Shown one piece after another: positions 37,487 through 50,969 of a DNA stretch of 64,000 nucleotides. The translations under genes were made by a program, and so were the position numbers. Below the pieces are notes generated by a model, which had not been told where the DNA came from, ran no database searches, and saw only the letters and a list, made by a program, of their open reading frames with translations. Each line of letters begins with the position of its first letter. Within the stretch, counting starts at the first letter, position 1. Source of the stretch: Adiantum capillus-veneris (Eukaryota > Streptophyta > Polypodiopsida > Polypodiales > Pteridaceae); NCBI GenBank assembly GCA_014529385.2, contig CM043945.1:139591241-139655240 (forward strand), read 5' to 3'.

Positions 37487-40400
37487 TTACCCCCCCCCCC
37501 TCTCGGAGAATTGTTTTCATCCTCAAAAACGAGCATAGGAAAACGTTTTGTAAGTGCAGAGACATTCTCCCATGTAGAACCTTCTCCAAGTCTATCTAGC
37601 CATTTTACCAGCATTGTCGTCTGACAAGATGTTTGGTGCGAAGCTCATGAGAATCCAAAATCTTTTCGGGATCATGAGGGATGCTTGGCAGTTTGATAAG
37701 GTCAACTAACACATCTGTGTCAATGACATTATCATTATGTTCTAGATGTTTTTGTAAATGGCTAACATGAGAAACTGGATAAACTCATGAGTGCTCTGGA
37801 AGGGCTAACTTATAGGCCACTTCACCTATACGTTTGAGAATGGTAAATGGTCCACAATAGCGTGGTGAAAGTTTAGCAACTTTTCCCGTCTTCAGACTTT
37901 CTAAATGCTTCGGAACTTTGAGGAAAACCTTGTCTCCTTTTTCGAAAGTAGCAAGACGATGATGCTCATCTGCGTGCTTCTTATATCAATCTTTAGCTTG
38001 CTTAACATTCTGTCGAGCAACTCAAAGAATGTCAAAATGGTCTTGGAGAAAATCCTTCGCTTGTTATATCTTCTCCTTAGCCAAACCCACCATAATGGAT
38101 GATCTAGGTTTAAATCCATATAAAAGCATAAATGGACTAAACCCTAAAGTCACATGCTTTGCAATATTATTAAAAAATTTCAATATAGGTAAGTAGTCTT
38201 CCCAATTGGTTTGCTTCTTGCTAACAAACGCTCGTAGCATATCCTCTAGCACTTGATTAACTCTTTCCGTTTGACCATTTGTTTTTGGATGATCAACCGT
38301 ACTTAGATTACATTTAGTTTCCAACTTTTGAAACACAACTCTCCAGAAGTGATTATTGAACTTTTAATCTCTATCACTAATGATACTAGCTGGAAGACCG
38401 TAGAGTCTATATATATGCTCTACAAATAGCCGTGCTAATTTTTGTGTCTTAACCATAGTCTTAGTGGGAATGAATCAACCCATTTTTGTGAGACGGTCTA
38501 CAATTACCTATATGGCATCATGGCCACGATCTGTAGTAGGTAGTGCTAATACAAAATCCATAGAGATACTTTCCCACTTACCTTGTGGAATATCTAAAGG
38601 ATGTAAAAGGCCAGCTACCTTGAGGCACTCTGCCTTATTAACTTCACACTATCGGAAATTTAGTACGTACTCTTGAACATCATGATGTAAGCCCGGCCAA
38701 TAAAATTGCCGTCGAACTAAGGCCTGCGTCTTACAAATATCTAGATGACCAACACTTTGACTATCGTGACACTCAAATAAGATTTGGTGCCTAGTGTCTA
38801 AGCCCTTTGGCACACATACTCTACCCTTGTGGAATAAATAGCCATCATCAATGGAAAAATTATTCCATTACTTAAGCTCTTCCTGAGTAGGGGTGGAGCT
38901 CTGTGTGTTGGAGTTATTATCTGCACGTGTAGAGAGATGTTCATCTAGCTGTACAAAGACATGTGAGTGTGAGCGATCCCTTTTAAAATTGCACTCCACA
39001 CTTTAGCGTATGATTGATCTTGTACACACTTGCCACGTAATGACTCCAAAAATCCACTCTGTATTTTCGTGAAAGCAAGTGAATTAATTTGAGGCATCCG
39101 ACTTAGTGCATCCGTTACTAGATTATATCGCCCCTTGCAATAATGTAGCTTACAATCATAATCTTGAAGGATTTTTGCCCATCTAGCTTTACAGCCCTTC
39201 AAGTCCATTTGAGTAGTAAACGATTTGATACTCTGGTCAAAAACTACTTCAAAATCAGCACCATATCAATAGTGTCGCCACTTTCGTAAAGCATGAATTA
39301 TGGCATAGAGCTCTCTCCTAGACAGAATAATTCTACTGAGCTTTATCTAACTTTTTACTTTCAAAGGCTATAGGTCTTCCCTATTGGAGAAGTACCGCAC
39401 CAATTGCTTTTTCACTAGCATCAGTCTCTACCACAAACAACTTAAGTGGGTCAATGATTGCTAGGATGGGAGTGGTGGCCATAGCTACCTTGAGCTGTTC
39501 AAATGCGTTTTTGGGCTTCTTCCCAAGAAAAGGTCTTACCTTTTTCTTTAAGTTTATCCGACATAGTAATAGGAATTTTGGCATAATCATGGATAAATTG
39601 TCGATAAAATCCATCCATGCCTAAGAATATTTGAAGCTCCTCAACTGTGTTGGGATGTGGCCATAGAAGAATGGCAGCGGCCTTGTCCATGTCCAGCTTG
39701 ATTCCAGAATAAGAGATCACATAACCAAGGTAATGTATCTTTGTTTTAAAGAAAACTCACTTGCTTTGCTAAGCATACAGAGAGTGAGTTCGTAGCTGTT
39801 CGAACACTAATCGTAAGTGTTCTATGTGTTCATCTTCAGTCTTACAGTAAATGAGAATGTTATCAAGGAGAACAACAAAAAAATTTCCAAGATAGGGACG
39901 TTAGACACTATCCATGAGTGTCATAAATGTAGTTGTAGCATTGGTTAGACCAAAAGGCATAACCAAAAATTCAAAATGCCCAAATCGTGCTCTAAAGGCA
40001 GTTTTGGAGATATCTTGCAAAAGGATACGCACCTGGTGGTATCCTCAACGAAGATCTATCTTTGTATAGTATCTTGCCCCATGGAGTTGATCAAATAACT
40101 CATCCACTCGAGGCAGAGGATGCTTGTTCTTGATGGTTGTGGCATTTAATGTGCCATAATCTCACACATGTGCATAGTACCATCTTTCTTTTTTACCAAT
40201 AGAATTGGTGATGTCCAAGGCAAAGTGCTAGATCTAATGAAACCATGGGAAAATTATCCAACCAACTAGCTCTCAACCTCCTTGGCTTCTTTAGCACTCA
40301 TACGATAAGGTGGTTTAGTGATTGGGAAGACATCTATGCCATTCTGCAAATCACGTGTATGGGGTAAACCCGACGGTAAATCACTTGTGAATACATCACT

Positions 40401-42354
40401 ATACTCCATGAGTATGTTAGTCATCTTTTTCCGTGAAAAAGGAGAAAGTAAACTAGAGTTTTGTTGGGATGGACAATCTTGTAATTCCTGTAATGTTTGT
40501 TTTAAAACAGTTGCACGTTTGTCAATAGAATTAAAATTGAGAGCACTTTGCTCATTAGATTTGTTAACACTTTGCTTATCATTAGAATTCATTGCACTTT
40601 GCATACCATTACTAGAATTCACCACACTTTGATCTTGAGAATTCACAAGACTTGCAAGCAAGCAGTAACACCAAAAGACTTCATCTATTAAATTTGCTTT
40701 CTGCAAAATAGAAAGTTTGGTTGTACATGTAAGAGGTGTAGATGGTATATTTTTCTCACCAAGCAAAAGCACATGTTTACCATTGACCATAAAGGATAAG
40801 GAGTTGTGTTCATAACTAGTGTGCAATTTGTTTCCTAAACCATGCAGCCACTCCCCTTCTAAAACTACATAAGCACGGTCTATGTTCATAACTTGAAAGT
40901 CAAGGGTCATCCTATCATCTTGAACAATAAGCTCACCCCCTTGAACTACCATGTCCCATATTTATTTATCATTGCCAGACATCTGTTTGACCACATACTT
41001 GTGAGAGTCGGGAGTCTATGTAAGCTTCAATTCCTTTACTAGCTTATAGTTCACACAGTTATGAGTTGCACCATCATCAACTAACAAACGAATACATTGT
41101 CCGTTAATTGTGCCATGCATGCGAATCAAATCATGGGGGCCAAAGGTGGGCTGCCACATTGAAGCAGGCACACAACACTTGTGCTTTTCTTCCATATGAA
41201 GAACCTCTATAGCACAATATTTAGAAGATGAATCTAATGTGAGGTGTTGCACCGTGTGCATGGTCTTTTCTTTGCCTTGCAAAAGAGGACAATCTTTCTT
41301 GCTATGTTCGTTCGAAAGACCTCTAAAACAAAAATTGTGTTTCTTTGCAGGATCAAAATCAGTAGTGTTGAGAGACCCACATGGCGTATCTTGTGATTGC
41401 TTAGGCTTCTTAGACTCTTGAGAGGCAGATTGTCTCTTATTCCTCTTGGAACGTGTGGGAGATCTACCTCGCCATTGGCTCTTAGCCACATTGCTCTTAG
41501 CAAAATTATTCTTAGAGTAGGGAACATTTCCTTTCCTCTCTGGTCATCATCATATCTTTGTGCATAACTAACAGCTTCTTCCAAAGTTTTTGGATGTTGG
41601 GTCTTGAAATGAAGACGATATTCTTTGGAATTCATCTAGACCTTCTAGTTTAAATATGATTTCCCAATACGTCGAAAGGTACTGTGTGAGAGAGAGGCCA
41701 GACATGCGGCATGCATCCCATGCTAACCAATACTTATCTTCTTCATTGGATTCCAAAAACTCTTTGGAGAAAGAAGCTTGAAACACAGTCCAAGACGGAG
41801 GATGAGCATCTATTGGAAATGTCATCCACCACTTATAGGCCTTTCCTTTAAGAAATAGACTCGCAACCATCCTTATATCCGGGGTGTGTCTCAATCTATG
41901 AATATCACTCCATTCGTGTCAGAACATATTGATCGCATTCTTAGTGCGATCACACTCTTCCCCGTGAAACTCAGGAATGGTGATATTCTTAAGTAATGCA
42001 TTGCTACCTTGTGCATCTTTTGAAGCACTTGTCTCTTTGACTTCTTAAGTCGTCTAAGCTTGGCTTCCTTGAATCGTGCCACTTGTGGCTCCTTGAGCCA
42101 TCTGCAAAAATTCATAAATTTCACAAATAGCTCCATAAGATTTGTAACATTTTCATTGAGTGCAGAGAGGTTGCGTTCAAGTATGCTTTGGCCATTTTCC
42201 ATAGTCCTAAAAGCAGCCATGTATCTACAAGGCCATCATCTCCTAGATCATCATCTTCATGCATATTAGTGTCAACAGCACCCTTGGTGCTTTGATTTTG
42301 ATCTACGTGCTCAGATTCAAAAGTGTGTGTAGGTGGGATATCCTCACTAGCCAT
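37414..42354 (-). pseudogene. Chromovirus gag-pol polyprotein, inactivated, unit 2
   Basis: Counterpart of 16133-21106, starting at ATG 42354. The CCHC knuckle reads CFRGLSNEHSKKDC, so the second Cys is lost here. The RT motif again reads LLDN (39859-39864). A longer protease/linker frame is open at 40266-40952. The chromodomain-like tail is clearer than in unit 1: MLVKWLDRLGEGSTWENVSA is readable at 37414-37614. Several stops remain. Confidence 0.85.
37490..37500 (-). promoter_or_regulatory. Polypurine tract of chromovirus, unit 2
   Basis: A run of 11 G on the minus strand, next to the 3' LTR. Confidence 0.7.
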
Positions 42355-42727
42355 GGTAAACACACACAAATAAAGAGAGAAAAAAAAATGTTAACTTGTA
42401 CCTTGTGAGGCTTGAATTCTTTGTGTTTTTTATGCTCGGCAATTTGTGTTTCATGCGAACCTCGCCTTGCGAAAATTGTAGCGCTTCACGTGTCATTCGT
42501 CGTAAGAACACCTTTGTTAATTCTTCACAAAAACTCATCATTTTTTTGAAGGATTTTGTTCACTTTGAAGCTACCTCCTTGAGGAACAAGTAATTTTTGG
42601 AGGAAAACTTGCCTTCCTCTAAGAAGTGAAAAGGAAGGGTGAAACTACTTCCTTGAATTTTGAAGCTTTCCCTTTCCTTCTAGCTTTCTTTTCAACACAA
42701 GTATGCTATCTTTCCTTGTTATACCCA

Positions 42728-42800
42728 GCAAGGCTCAATAGCTTGATGGTAAAGTGTTGGCATCTTACCCTCATGGGGTCGGTTCAACCCTCCTTCCTGC
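42728..42800 (+). other. tRNA-like segment in the chromovirus leader, unit 2
   Basis: Same A-box-like and B-box-like arrangement as 21479-21551. Confidence 0.25.
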
Positions 42801-43079
42801 AAAGGTTAAGTGGGCCTTCCTACGTGCATAGCCAATGTCACCAACGGAAGCCTTCGGAGCCTCGGTGCTGTAGAATTTCCAATCAAGTTTGCCTTGCTCT
42901 CGCGTGTGGGGGGGTGGTGGTGGGTGTGGTGGGCACTGTTCATCTTTGCATGTTGCACACGGAAAAGTGTGCGTACCTTCTTTTTGCTGCACAGTGGAGA
43001 CGTCATTGTATGTTGATCGTGGGAGAGAAGCAGCACGTCACATGCACATACAACCTACTTTTCCCCTTTCCCAAAAATA

Positions 43080-43091
43080 GCTTGGATACCA
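43080..43091 (-). promoter_or_regulatory. Primer binding site of chromovirus, unit 2
   Basis: TGGTATCCAAGC on the minus strand, one base after the 5' LTR, as in unit 1. Confidence 0.7.
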
Positions 43092-43092
43092 G

Positions 43093-43216
43093 TGAAAGGG
43101 CGGTGGTAATGTGTGTGCTAGTCTCCACCAAATCGTAATATCTTATAGCCTCCCCTAGTGTACACACTGTTTGGCCGTGCCGGTGGCCTCCTGCCTGTAG
43201 GACCCATGTACTTACA
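43093..43216 (-). repeat. 5' LTR of chromovirus, unit 2
   Basis: 124 bp, matching 21846-21969. Confidence 0.85.
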
Positions 43217-43221
43217 GCCAA

Positions 43222-44702
43222 GTACTCTCAGATGTGAACAAATGCCTCTTGCACAATCCACCATTTGGCCATACATTACTCTGTTTGAGACCATAGCTGT
43301 ATAAAATCTTTGAGAGTCTTTAAAAACCTGTCTAAAAAGAACATCCATCGTGCATGCACTATTTTGCATATCTCCTCAACCACGTGAACCAAGAGGTGGA
43401 TATGACTAAGAAGAACCGATTGAGGAAATGCATCCTCATTGGCGCACACACAATTTCTGTTGCAAGTGTTTGAGCGACAAGGATAACATCTATTTCAATT
43501 TCCTTGGAGCTCACAAATCTAAAAGAAAACACACAAGAATACAATAAGTGCTAGTGAGGCTATTGTGTACATAAAAAAGTGTAGTTGAGTGGAGTCTTGT
43601 GTTCTACCTTAATAGCTCTCCAAGTTTAAAAATAGCATTCCTCACTTTCTTGTCTTGGCATATGCACATACTCACCGATACAATCTCTCTAGCACAGACC
43701 TTGATCCCAATAGTCCTGGCTCCGCAAAGCTTCTTCTAGATTAAAAAAATTATGTACTCAGACCATTTGATCTCCCAGATGGAATTAATACTCCTTAGCC
43801 AACACTCTTTCGACCAATTTTTCTTCCATCTTTTGGTGAATAGGGCAAAGGAATCTTCTTTGTAGACCCAACTCACCATAGGTATCTTGGGTCTTTGGGA
43901 GCAAGAACACTCTATGTTTGGCCAATCTCAGGCCTTTGAGTCTATCTCAAACCCGAAGACAGGTGAAGGTGATGATGAAAGCACTTCCAAGAGTCTACCA
44001 ATCAAAATCCTTTCATATAAGCCAAAATTATGGTGAAGAAATAACAACTCCACATCCTTCCAATAATGGTTTTTTTCATCCCAAAGGTGAGATAGTTTAG
44101 AGGTCCCTTTGTTGCTTACCTAGCAAGCAACTTCCCTTCAAAAGGATTCAAGGAACCCCTTACAAGTTTGGAGAGCTAGTTGGGGATCAATGGAAAGACG
44201 AGTCACTAAAGTACTTGAATTTCTTTGACCATTCGAGGGTGGAGGCTATTTTGGTATACTTTGTGGAAGTTCCCCTGCGCTGCCACCAAGCTTAAGGATT
44301 GTCTAGACAAGTGCCAAAATCTTATCATACATTGTGGCATCCTACCAAGTGCTCCATTTAGAGGCAAGCTCCATCTATCATACCTCAAGCCATGATGGTC
44401 CATTCTTGGTTTTGATCTATCAACAAGAACTAGTTTTGAACATAATGCTTTTTCATGCAGCAATGGGGTCAATCATCCCCTTGTTTCTTCGGTCTCGCCA
44501 TACATTCCCATTTACCCCACTGACAAGGGGTTGTGGATCTAGTGCTTCTCTTCACAAGAGCTAGTTGATAGGATTCAAAATCTCCATGATATGCATGAAC
44601 TACCGAGAATGAAACAAAAACCACTCATGGACACTCACGTGTCAAAACAACCAGCCTAAGATGATTGAGCCCAAAAAATTGTGTAAACCTGGTGGCAATG
44701 AT
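43222..44702. other. Unassigned stretch with faint coding traces, unit 2
   Basis: Counterpart of 21975-23451. The minus-strand frame 44206-44472 is open through a position that is a stop in unit 1. No family recognised. Confidence 0.35.
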
Positions 44703-44722
44703 CCCCCCCCCCCCCCCCCCCC
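44703..44722. repeat. Poly-C tract at the copia remnant edge
   Basis: A run of 20 C, against 12 C at the matching site 23452-23463. It marks where copia homology stops. Confidence 0.9.
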
Positions 44723-47300
44723 GCCTCCTTCCTTGGGATAAAACCACCCAAGATGTAAAGTGCCACTCAAGTAACAAAATATCTGCTTGACAACCTGCCA
44801 ATTCTTAGACTCTCGGTTATGCATAAATTTTCTAACTTGTGAAAATGAAAATTGAATATTTTTCCTCTTGTTACATACATAAATGGGGCATCCAACATGA
44901 ATTTTGTAAAGAGTGACATCATCAGGATCACCAGCATCACGAAGACTCAATTCTAAACTTATTTCCATGGGAGTGGCAATAGGTTTTCCATCCTCAACGC
45001 CAAACTTACATAGCAATGTCTCTATGTAACTTGTCTGACACAAGGAAATTCACCATCACACTACTTAAATTGTGTGCACAAGTAATGATGCAACAACCCC
45101 AAATCTTTCTTCTTGAAAGCAGCATACAGATCAGACTTAAATTCAGTAATATGTCTTTCATTTGGTCCAGTGATCAACAAATCATCCACTTAGAAAACGA
45201 CAATGAGAAGTACATCACCCTCACGCTTTACATACAATGTGATTTCTATTGGATTACAAAAACTTGGTTTGATCAAATGAGTATCATCTTTCTCATACCA
45301 AGCACAAGGAGATTGCTTCAACCCATACAAAGCTTTATTACATTTGTACACTTTATTCTCTTCTCCTTCCTTGACAGAACTGCGAGGCCACGTTACATAA
45401 ACCTCCTCAAATATGTAACCATTCAAGAAAGCAGTAACAATGTCTCACTAATGTACATCCCAACCAAATTGAGATACCAATGTACATAGAAAATTCACAA
45501 TATTCACACGACAACTGGGAGAAAAAGTCTCTTCATAATCTATGCCTTTCTCCTCTGCATAACCCTTTGCAACAAGTCGTGCCTTCTAGCAATCAATCTC
45601 ATTGTCCGATTTATCTTCTAGTCCTTTCATGACAAAACTGTGAGTCCGCATTACATAAAATTCCTTAAATATGTCACCATTCAATAAAGCAGTAAGAATG
45701 TCTTACTAATGTACATCCCAACCAAAATGATATGCCAATGAACGTAGAAAATTTACAGTATTCATACGACAAGTGGGAGCAAAAGTCTCTCAATAATCTA
45801 TGACTTCTTGTTGTGCATAACCCTTTGCAACAAGTTGATCCTTATAGCAATCAATCTCACCATCCGGCTAGCGTTTCAACTTGTAAACCCACTTTGTATC
45901 AATAGCTTTTTTTTGAGGATGCAAATCAGATAAAGTCCATGTTTCATTTTCTATAAGGGCATCATATTCATAATAATTCAATGCAAAGCATGCATGGTGA
46001 GAACCTGAATGAGTACGGCTAGACAAAGGTGCATCCAATTTATATCAGTTAAAGTATGCACCAGCCATTTCGGCATACCTCTAGCGTGATCATTCTCAAC
46101 CCTTTCCTTTTCAAGTACATCATGTACATCCATATCAGTAATAGGTTGATCTGTAACATTTTTAGAAACCCCCATAGCCCGTACATTTTCCCCATTGGAA
46201 TTAACATATGAACTTCCTCCAGTAAAAAGAGGCAACAAAATGTCATAAATGTCCAATGAGCTTACATTACTGTCTCTAGTACATGACAGCAAGGACTGAA
46301 CAAAATATTCCGCAAACACAACATAAGATACGCTTTGTTTGCAGATGGTACAACCCGTAACCTTTACTTCTAGCACTATAGGCAACAAAAATACAGTTGA
46401 TAGCCTTATCATTTATTTTTTTCCTCTTCATTTGTGGCACCAAAGCATGTACCAAAAAGCCAAAATCATGCATGTCCTCAACAAAAATCTTTCAATCATG
46501 CCATGCTTCATATGGATTCTTACACTACTAAGCTTTCTTAGGGTACATATTAAGTACATAACTGGTACACACGATGGCTTCAAGACAAAACGACTACAAG
46601 AAAGCTTGACTTTTGACCATACATTGTGCCGTCTTTGTAAGTGACCTATTTTTCCTCTTAGTAGCACCATTTTGTTGAGGTGTATGCGACACCATACATT
46701 GTTTTTTGTATCCCACAACTAGCTATAAATAAATTAAATTCATGAGACATGTACTCCCACCCTTGATCTCAATCAAGGGTGCTCATAGTACATTTCAAGA
46801 CATTTTTAACCATAGACATAAATTATTCAAAGCACATAAACACTTCAAACTTTGTTTTATGTAGATACCCCCATGTATTCCTAGAGTAATGTCATCTCCT
46901 AAGGATGGTGTTTGGATGGGCCCACAAACGTCTCTATGTACATCCTTTGGAAACTTTGAACGCTGCATTTTACCCAAAAGAAAACCTTCACAAACATGTT
47001 TGACAAGTGTTTCAAGAGTTGATAAAGAAGTAACCATATTAGATTTCTGCAAATATCAAATTGGTTAAACTCACATGTGGATTTGTTTCCTAATGTCACT
47101 CTTATCTTATTATAGACATAGCAAGAACCACAAATATAATTTTCAATCCATGGGACGAAGCTGAGTTGACTAGTGCATAGGGGCTCCAAGAGGGTGTCAA
47201 TCTCTTGGAAAACAACAGACAACTTGCATCTCTAACACAAGATACACTCAAATGACCTAAGTCATAAAAAGCTAGTCACTAATCGGCACCAAACGACATT
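44703..47300 (-). pseudogene. Decayed Ty1/copia pol remnant spanning the unit 2/3 junction
   Basis: Third copy of the remnant. It contains the same integrase blocks (46276-46473, 46795-47052), reverse-transcriptase block (45190-45426) and RNase H-side block (44642-45043). It lacks about 100 bp near 45970 that units 1 and 2 keep. The YVDD tyrosine codon is again a stop. The 3' end abuts a C-run expanded to 20 bases. It is non-functional. Confidence 0.75.
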
Positions 47301-47339
47301 CACATAACGAAAACTTCAATGTAACGATATATAATAAGA

Positions 47340-47949
47340 CTAATCACACATGATTATGGTCTCAAATATTACTTTTGATGAAGTACAAAAAACATGATTA
47401 TTAACAGCAGTGAGATTGTAACCTAGTCATTTCTGACCCCGAATGCATATAAATGCTTAGCAATGATGCTCCAATACCCACCTATGCTTATTCTGTGATT
47501 TCCTAGCTTATATCCTACTTATGGTGAAATTACGGCAATGCCAAAGCTATGGTTTACCATGATATGTTTACATCAATACGAAGAGCTCTTACCTGTGGTT
47601 GCAAACACAACAGAGATCACTGCAATGTGACAACAAACAAGGGAGTAGGAATCATGGGAAGGAGAGAAGTGAGCACCGTTAGCTCACATTGTGTATTTAT
47701 TATCTAAAAACTTAATAATAACTTTACAAAAGTGGCTTTTTAGCCAAGGTTTCTTTGGTCAAGAACTAATCTTTTGGGAGATCTAACTAAGGATAAATTG
47801 ATACTATACGGAATATTATAGCTCCGGCTCATAGATTACAATATCCACTTGGCAAATAGGAGTTACAATATTCTCCATTTATCAAAAGAATAAGTGTTTT
47901 TACAATAAATCTCCCCTATAATGCTACATGGGTTAGCTTGCTGCTAACA
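47340..47949 (-). repeat. Probable 3' LTR of G2, unit 3 (low-coordinate end uncertain)
   Basis: Same polypurine-tract/TGTTAGCAGC junction as in units 1 and 2. It is the 3' end of the G2 copy whose pol lies at 60300-64000. Confidence 0.5.
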
Positions 47950-48778
47950 TTTCTCCCTCCTTGTCTATATCATCCCTTGATAGAGTTTCATGGACTGAAA
48001 TATTCTTTGGGTTGACGGATGGCGAGGCGGTCTTTAAGTGGTTGTAGCTCTTTTTGATATCTGATGTGTCGTTCTTTCTCAGGGACTTGCAGTAACTAAA
48101 TAGTGACTTTGTTTTTTAGTTCTATGGCTGAATATCTGATAAACCTTGATGTCAAATTGCTGATCACTGGCCCAAAAACCTTTGTATGCCATGTGAAGAA
48201 TCCTGTGTAAAAAGCTTCTTCGAATGTCAGCATATTGCTTGATGGCAAGAACATACATCTGGCTTAGAAGTCATAGAGGACTTCTTCTGAAGGTTGTCCA
48301 CTCAAATCATAGCACAAGCCTTTGTTACCTTATAAGAAGGACATCCATGGGGCTCTTGATTCTCAGGCTCATGAAAAAATTGGATGCATGTGAGAAGCAT
48401 TCTGCAGATTTTATATAGCATTGGACATGAGAGGTCATGGAGTCTCTTGAATAGGTTCATGGTGCATGTTAGGGTTTTCACCATGTATTTTTTAGTTGCT
48501 GATCCTTGCTTTAGAGCTGGTAGTTTCAGGTAGTTGAGCCAAGTCGGCCTTTTTTTGTACTGCTTTGTGTACCTACCATGTCCTTATTCTTGGTACAGGA
48601 TAGAATGTTGGTTCTTTCTCAATCTATGCAGGTGTCCTTGTAAACAAGATAAGATACCTTGAGTTTTTACTGAGCCAATTATTTCTCCATTTGGGGTGGA
48701 GAGCATCTGACCCCTCTTCTTACATATCCTTGTAAAGTCTTTCTTTTACTTTGCAGTATCTCCACCTTTATCAAAGGG

Positions 48779-48783
48779 TAGGG
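48779..48783. other. Target-site duplication TAGGG (left)
   Basis: Identical to 54508-54512. The empty site in unit 2 has a single TAGGG at this place. Confidence 0.93.
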
Positions 48784-49009
48784 TGTTAAAGAATATGATG
48801 TTAAAGAATATGCCCATTGTGCTATGGGCGGCTGGACACTGACTATACTATGTTGTAAATATACTTTGGATAATAGTTCAAAGAAAACAAGAAGAAGAGA
48901 AGAGCAGCTCGTTGAATGGCTGCTACAGGGTAACGATTGTGTGTGTGTGTGTCTCGATGTGTGTGTGTAGTCTTCTTTCCTACCTTCTCCATCATCTGCG
49001 CACTCTACA
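48784..49009 (+). repeat. 5' LTR of young copia
   Basis: 226 bp. It contains a TAAATATA-like box near 48854 and a GT repeat. Followed by the primer site. Confidence 0.93.
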
Positions 49010-49012
49010 AAG

Positions 49013-49024
49013 TGGTATCAGAGC
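49013..49024 (+). promoter_or_regulatory. Primer binding site, initiator Met tRNA
   Basis: TGGTATCAGAGC, the standard plant copia primer site, three bases after the 5' LTR. Confidence 0.92.
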
Positions 49025-49913
49025 TCAGTTTGAGGAGCTACAGTCAATACACAGGTTTCCGCAGCTCCGGAAAACAGCAAAAAAGAGAGGTTTTTTGCTC
49101 ATAACTCCCTCACCCGAACTCGGAATACAGTGATCCAGGAGTCTATCTTTATGTTTTTGGGCGTTCCGGACGCATTGGCATACTCAGATTTGCCAAAATC
49201 TGCAATTTTCTGCAGCAAACAGCCAGTTTACACAAGCATAGGAGATGTCGAGTTTTGCACTCGGCAGTAGATTTACAGGTTACAGGTGAAGAATTCAGCA
49301 TTTACACAGGTTTTGGAGAGCGACATAGAGCTTTTGCATCATGATATTGTGTTATCAAAGATTAAGTTTGGTTGTTGTGGGTCCGTTATGGACAGCCGCC
49401 TATGTAAGAAAGGTTGTGGGAAGAAGTTGAGGCGGTTATATTGTCAGATTGAGTACTTTGTGGTTATGTATGGATATGCGGTCAATGTATTTTGAAAAAT
49501 TGCAGCCTTTGTGAGGGTCGAGTGAGGTTTTTTGAAGCCTTGCCTTGGGAGCTTTGGTACCTTGGCAAGGTGGATTAGGTACTGGAGCGAACCCCCGACT
49601 GGCCCTGCGAAAGACCTCATACGTCGTTTACGACTATGGGAAGAAGGTGGATGTATGGATATGTGGTATAGGACAGCGTATGGATTGCATTTGCATACAG
49701 GTCCATGTGGACATTGTTTTAGAGTATTTATGCATAGTACTGAGTCAGTCTGTGGCAAAGTGAGTCAGTGGATTTTCCCTTGGCAGTGAGAGATTTTATG
49801 TCAGTGTTTATGAGTACTTTGGTTGAGATTGTCACTTGAGATATTGTCCAAATACAAACGAAACTCTGCCGAAATTTTGTCAAAATCCTTTGAAAGAAAT
49901 TGAGAGAGTGAAG
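49025..49913 (+). other. Untranslated leader of young copia
   Basis: About 0.9 kb between primer site and gag start with no convincing frame. Short frames on both strands lack motifs. Confidence 0.6.
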
Positions 49914-50969
49914 ATGGCAGAAAGTTCAACTCAAGTCACACAGATTGTTGGAGAGAAGCTGACCAGAGAGAACTACAGCATATGGTCTTACAGGATGGAG
50001 AACTTTATCATGGGCAAAGGTTTATGGGATTATGTTACAGGTGAACAAGAGTGTCCAGAGGTTGGTTTGGAACCAATAGAGAGAATGTTGAAGCACATAA
50101 AACATGGCAAGCAGGAGTAGAAGCTTACAAGAAGTGGATCGAGAATTCAAGGAAAGTGATGCATTGGATTTCACTATGCATTAGTGACTTCTTTATACCA
50201 CATGTGAAGAAGGCTCAATCTCCAAAGGAAGCATGGGAGATACTAGCAAGAATGAACAGCTCCAATACAGAACCACGAAAAGTTCACTTGAAGCAAAGGT
50301 TACATTGTGTATGGGAGGAAATAGATCCATATCAGATTATGTGACAGAGATAAAGCAAATACAGGAAGATCTTGCGAGCATTAATGTTGAAGTTCCAGAT
50401 GATGACTTAGTTTCAGTGACATTGAATGGTTTGGGACCGGAATACAAGTCATTGGATACATCTATATCTGTTCGAGGACACATGCCTGATTTTGAAGAGT
50501 TAGTAAACCTTTGTTTGCAAGAAGAGGTGAAGTTAGGAAAGTCAGGTCCTTCTACATCAAATAACAATTCCAGAGATCAGGTTTTTTACTCTAGAGGTCG
50601 TGGAAACAATAGAGGTGGAAGAGGAAACTATGGTCGTGGAAACAATGTTGGAAGAGGTCAATGGCAAACCAACAAAGTCAAAGTTACAATGATTATAGCC
50701 AAAGAGGCAGGGGGAGAGCCCGAACTCGTGGACGCGGAGGTGGACGATTTGTACATCCTCAAAGAGATGGATATTGTAACAGATGTGGCATTTATGGTCA
50801 CTTTGAAAGAGAATGTTACACAAGGCTAAATCAAAATCGTGATCGTGGTGGAAGAGGCCGAGGTTATGGCAGACATGGAGGAAACTTTGTTGGATACAAT
50901 CCTCATGATCAAAATATATATGACAATAGATCGAGTGGACATTTATTTCCTATGGAGCATGTTGTTTGA
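49914..50969 (+). pseudogene. Gag region of young copia, frameshifted
   Basis: Starts at ATG 49914 (MAESSTQVTQIVGEKLTREN). Gag-like sequence follows (LTRENYSIWSYRMENFI, then SISDYVTEIKQIQEDLASI). The reading frame changes near 50070, 50310 and 50680. An Arg/Gly-rich segment precedes a CCHC knuckle at 50775-50816 (CNRCGIYGHFEREC). A TGA at 50967 separates it from the protease; the frame continues after it. As it stands it cannot make a full Gag. Confidence 0.85.

Larger units (their letters stand above)
37364..43216 (-). mobile_element. Structurally complete Ty3/gypsy chromovirus, unit 2
   Basis: Duplicate of 16083-21969, 5853 bp. LTRs are at 43093-43216 (5') and 37364-37486 (3'). The same GCCAA target duplication is at 37359-37363 and 43217-43221, so it was copied with its flanks and not inserted independently. 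It lacks about 30 bp of gag near 41627. Confidence 0.88.

Noticed and set aside
42626-43138. 170-codon plus-strand ORF over the chromovirus leader and 5' LTR
   Set aside because: It runs antisense across the primer site and LTR. The unit 1 counterpart is broken at the G-rich part (21640-21670). No motif.
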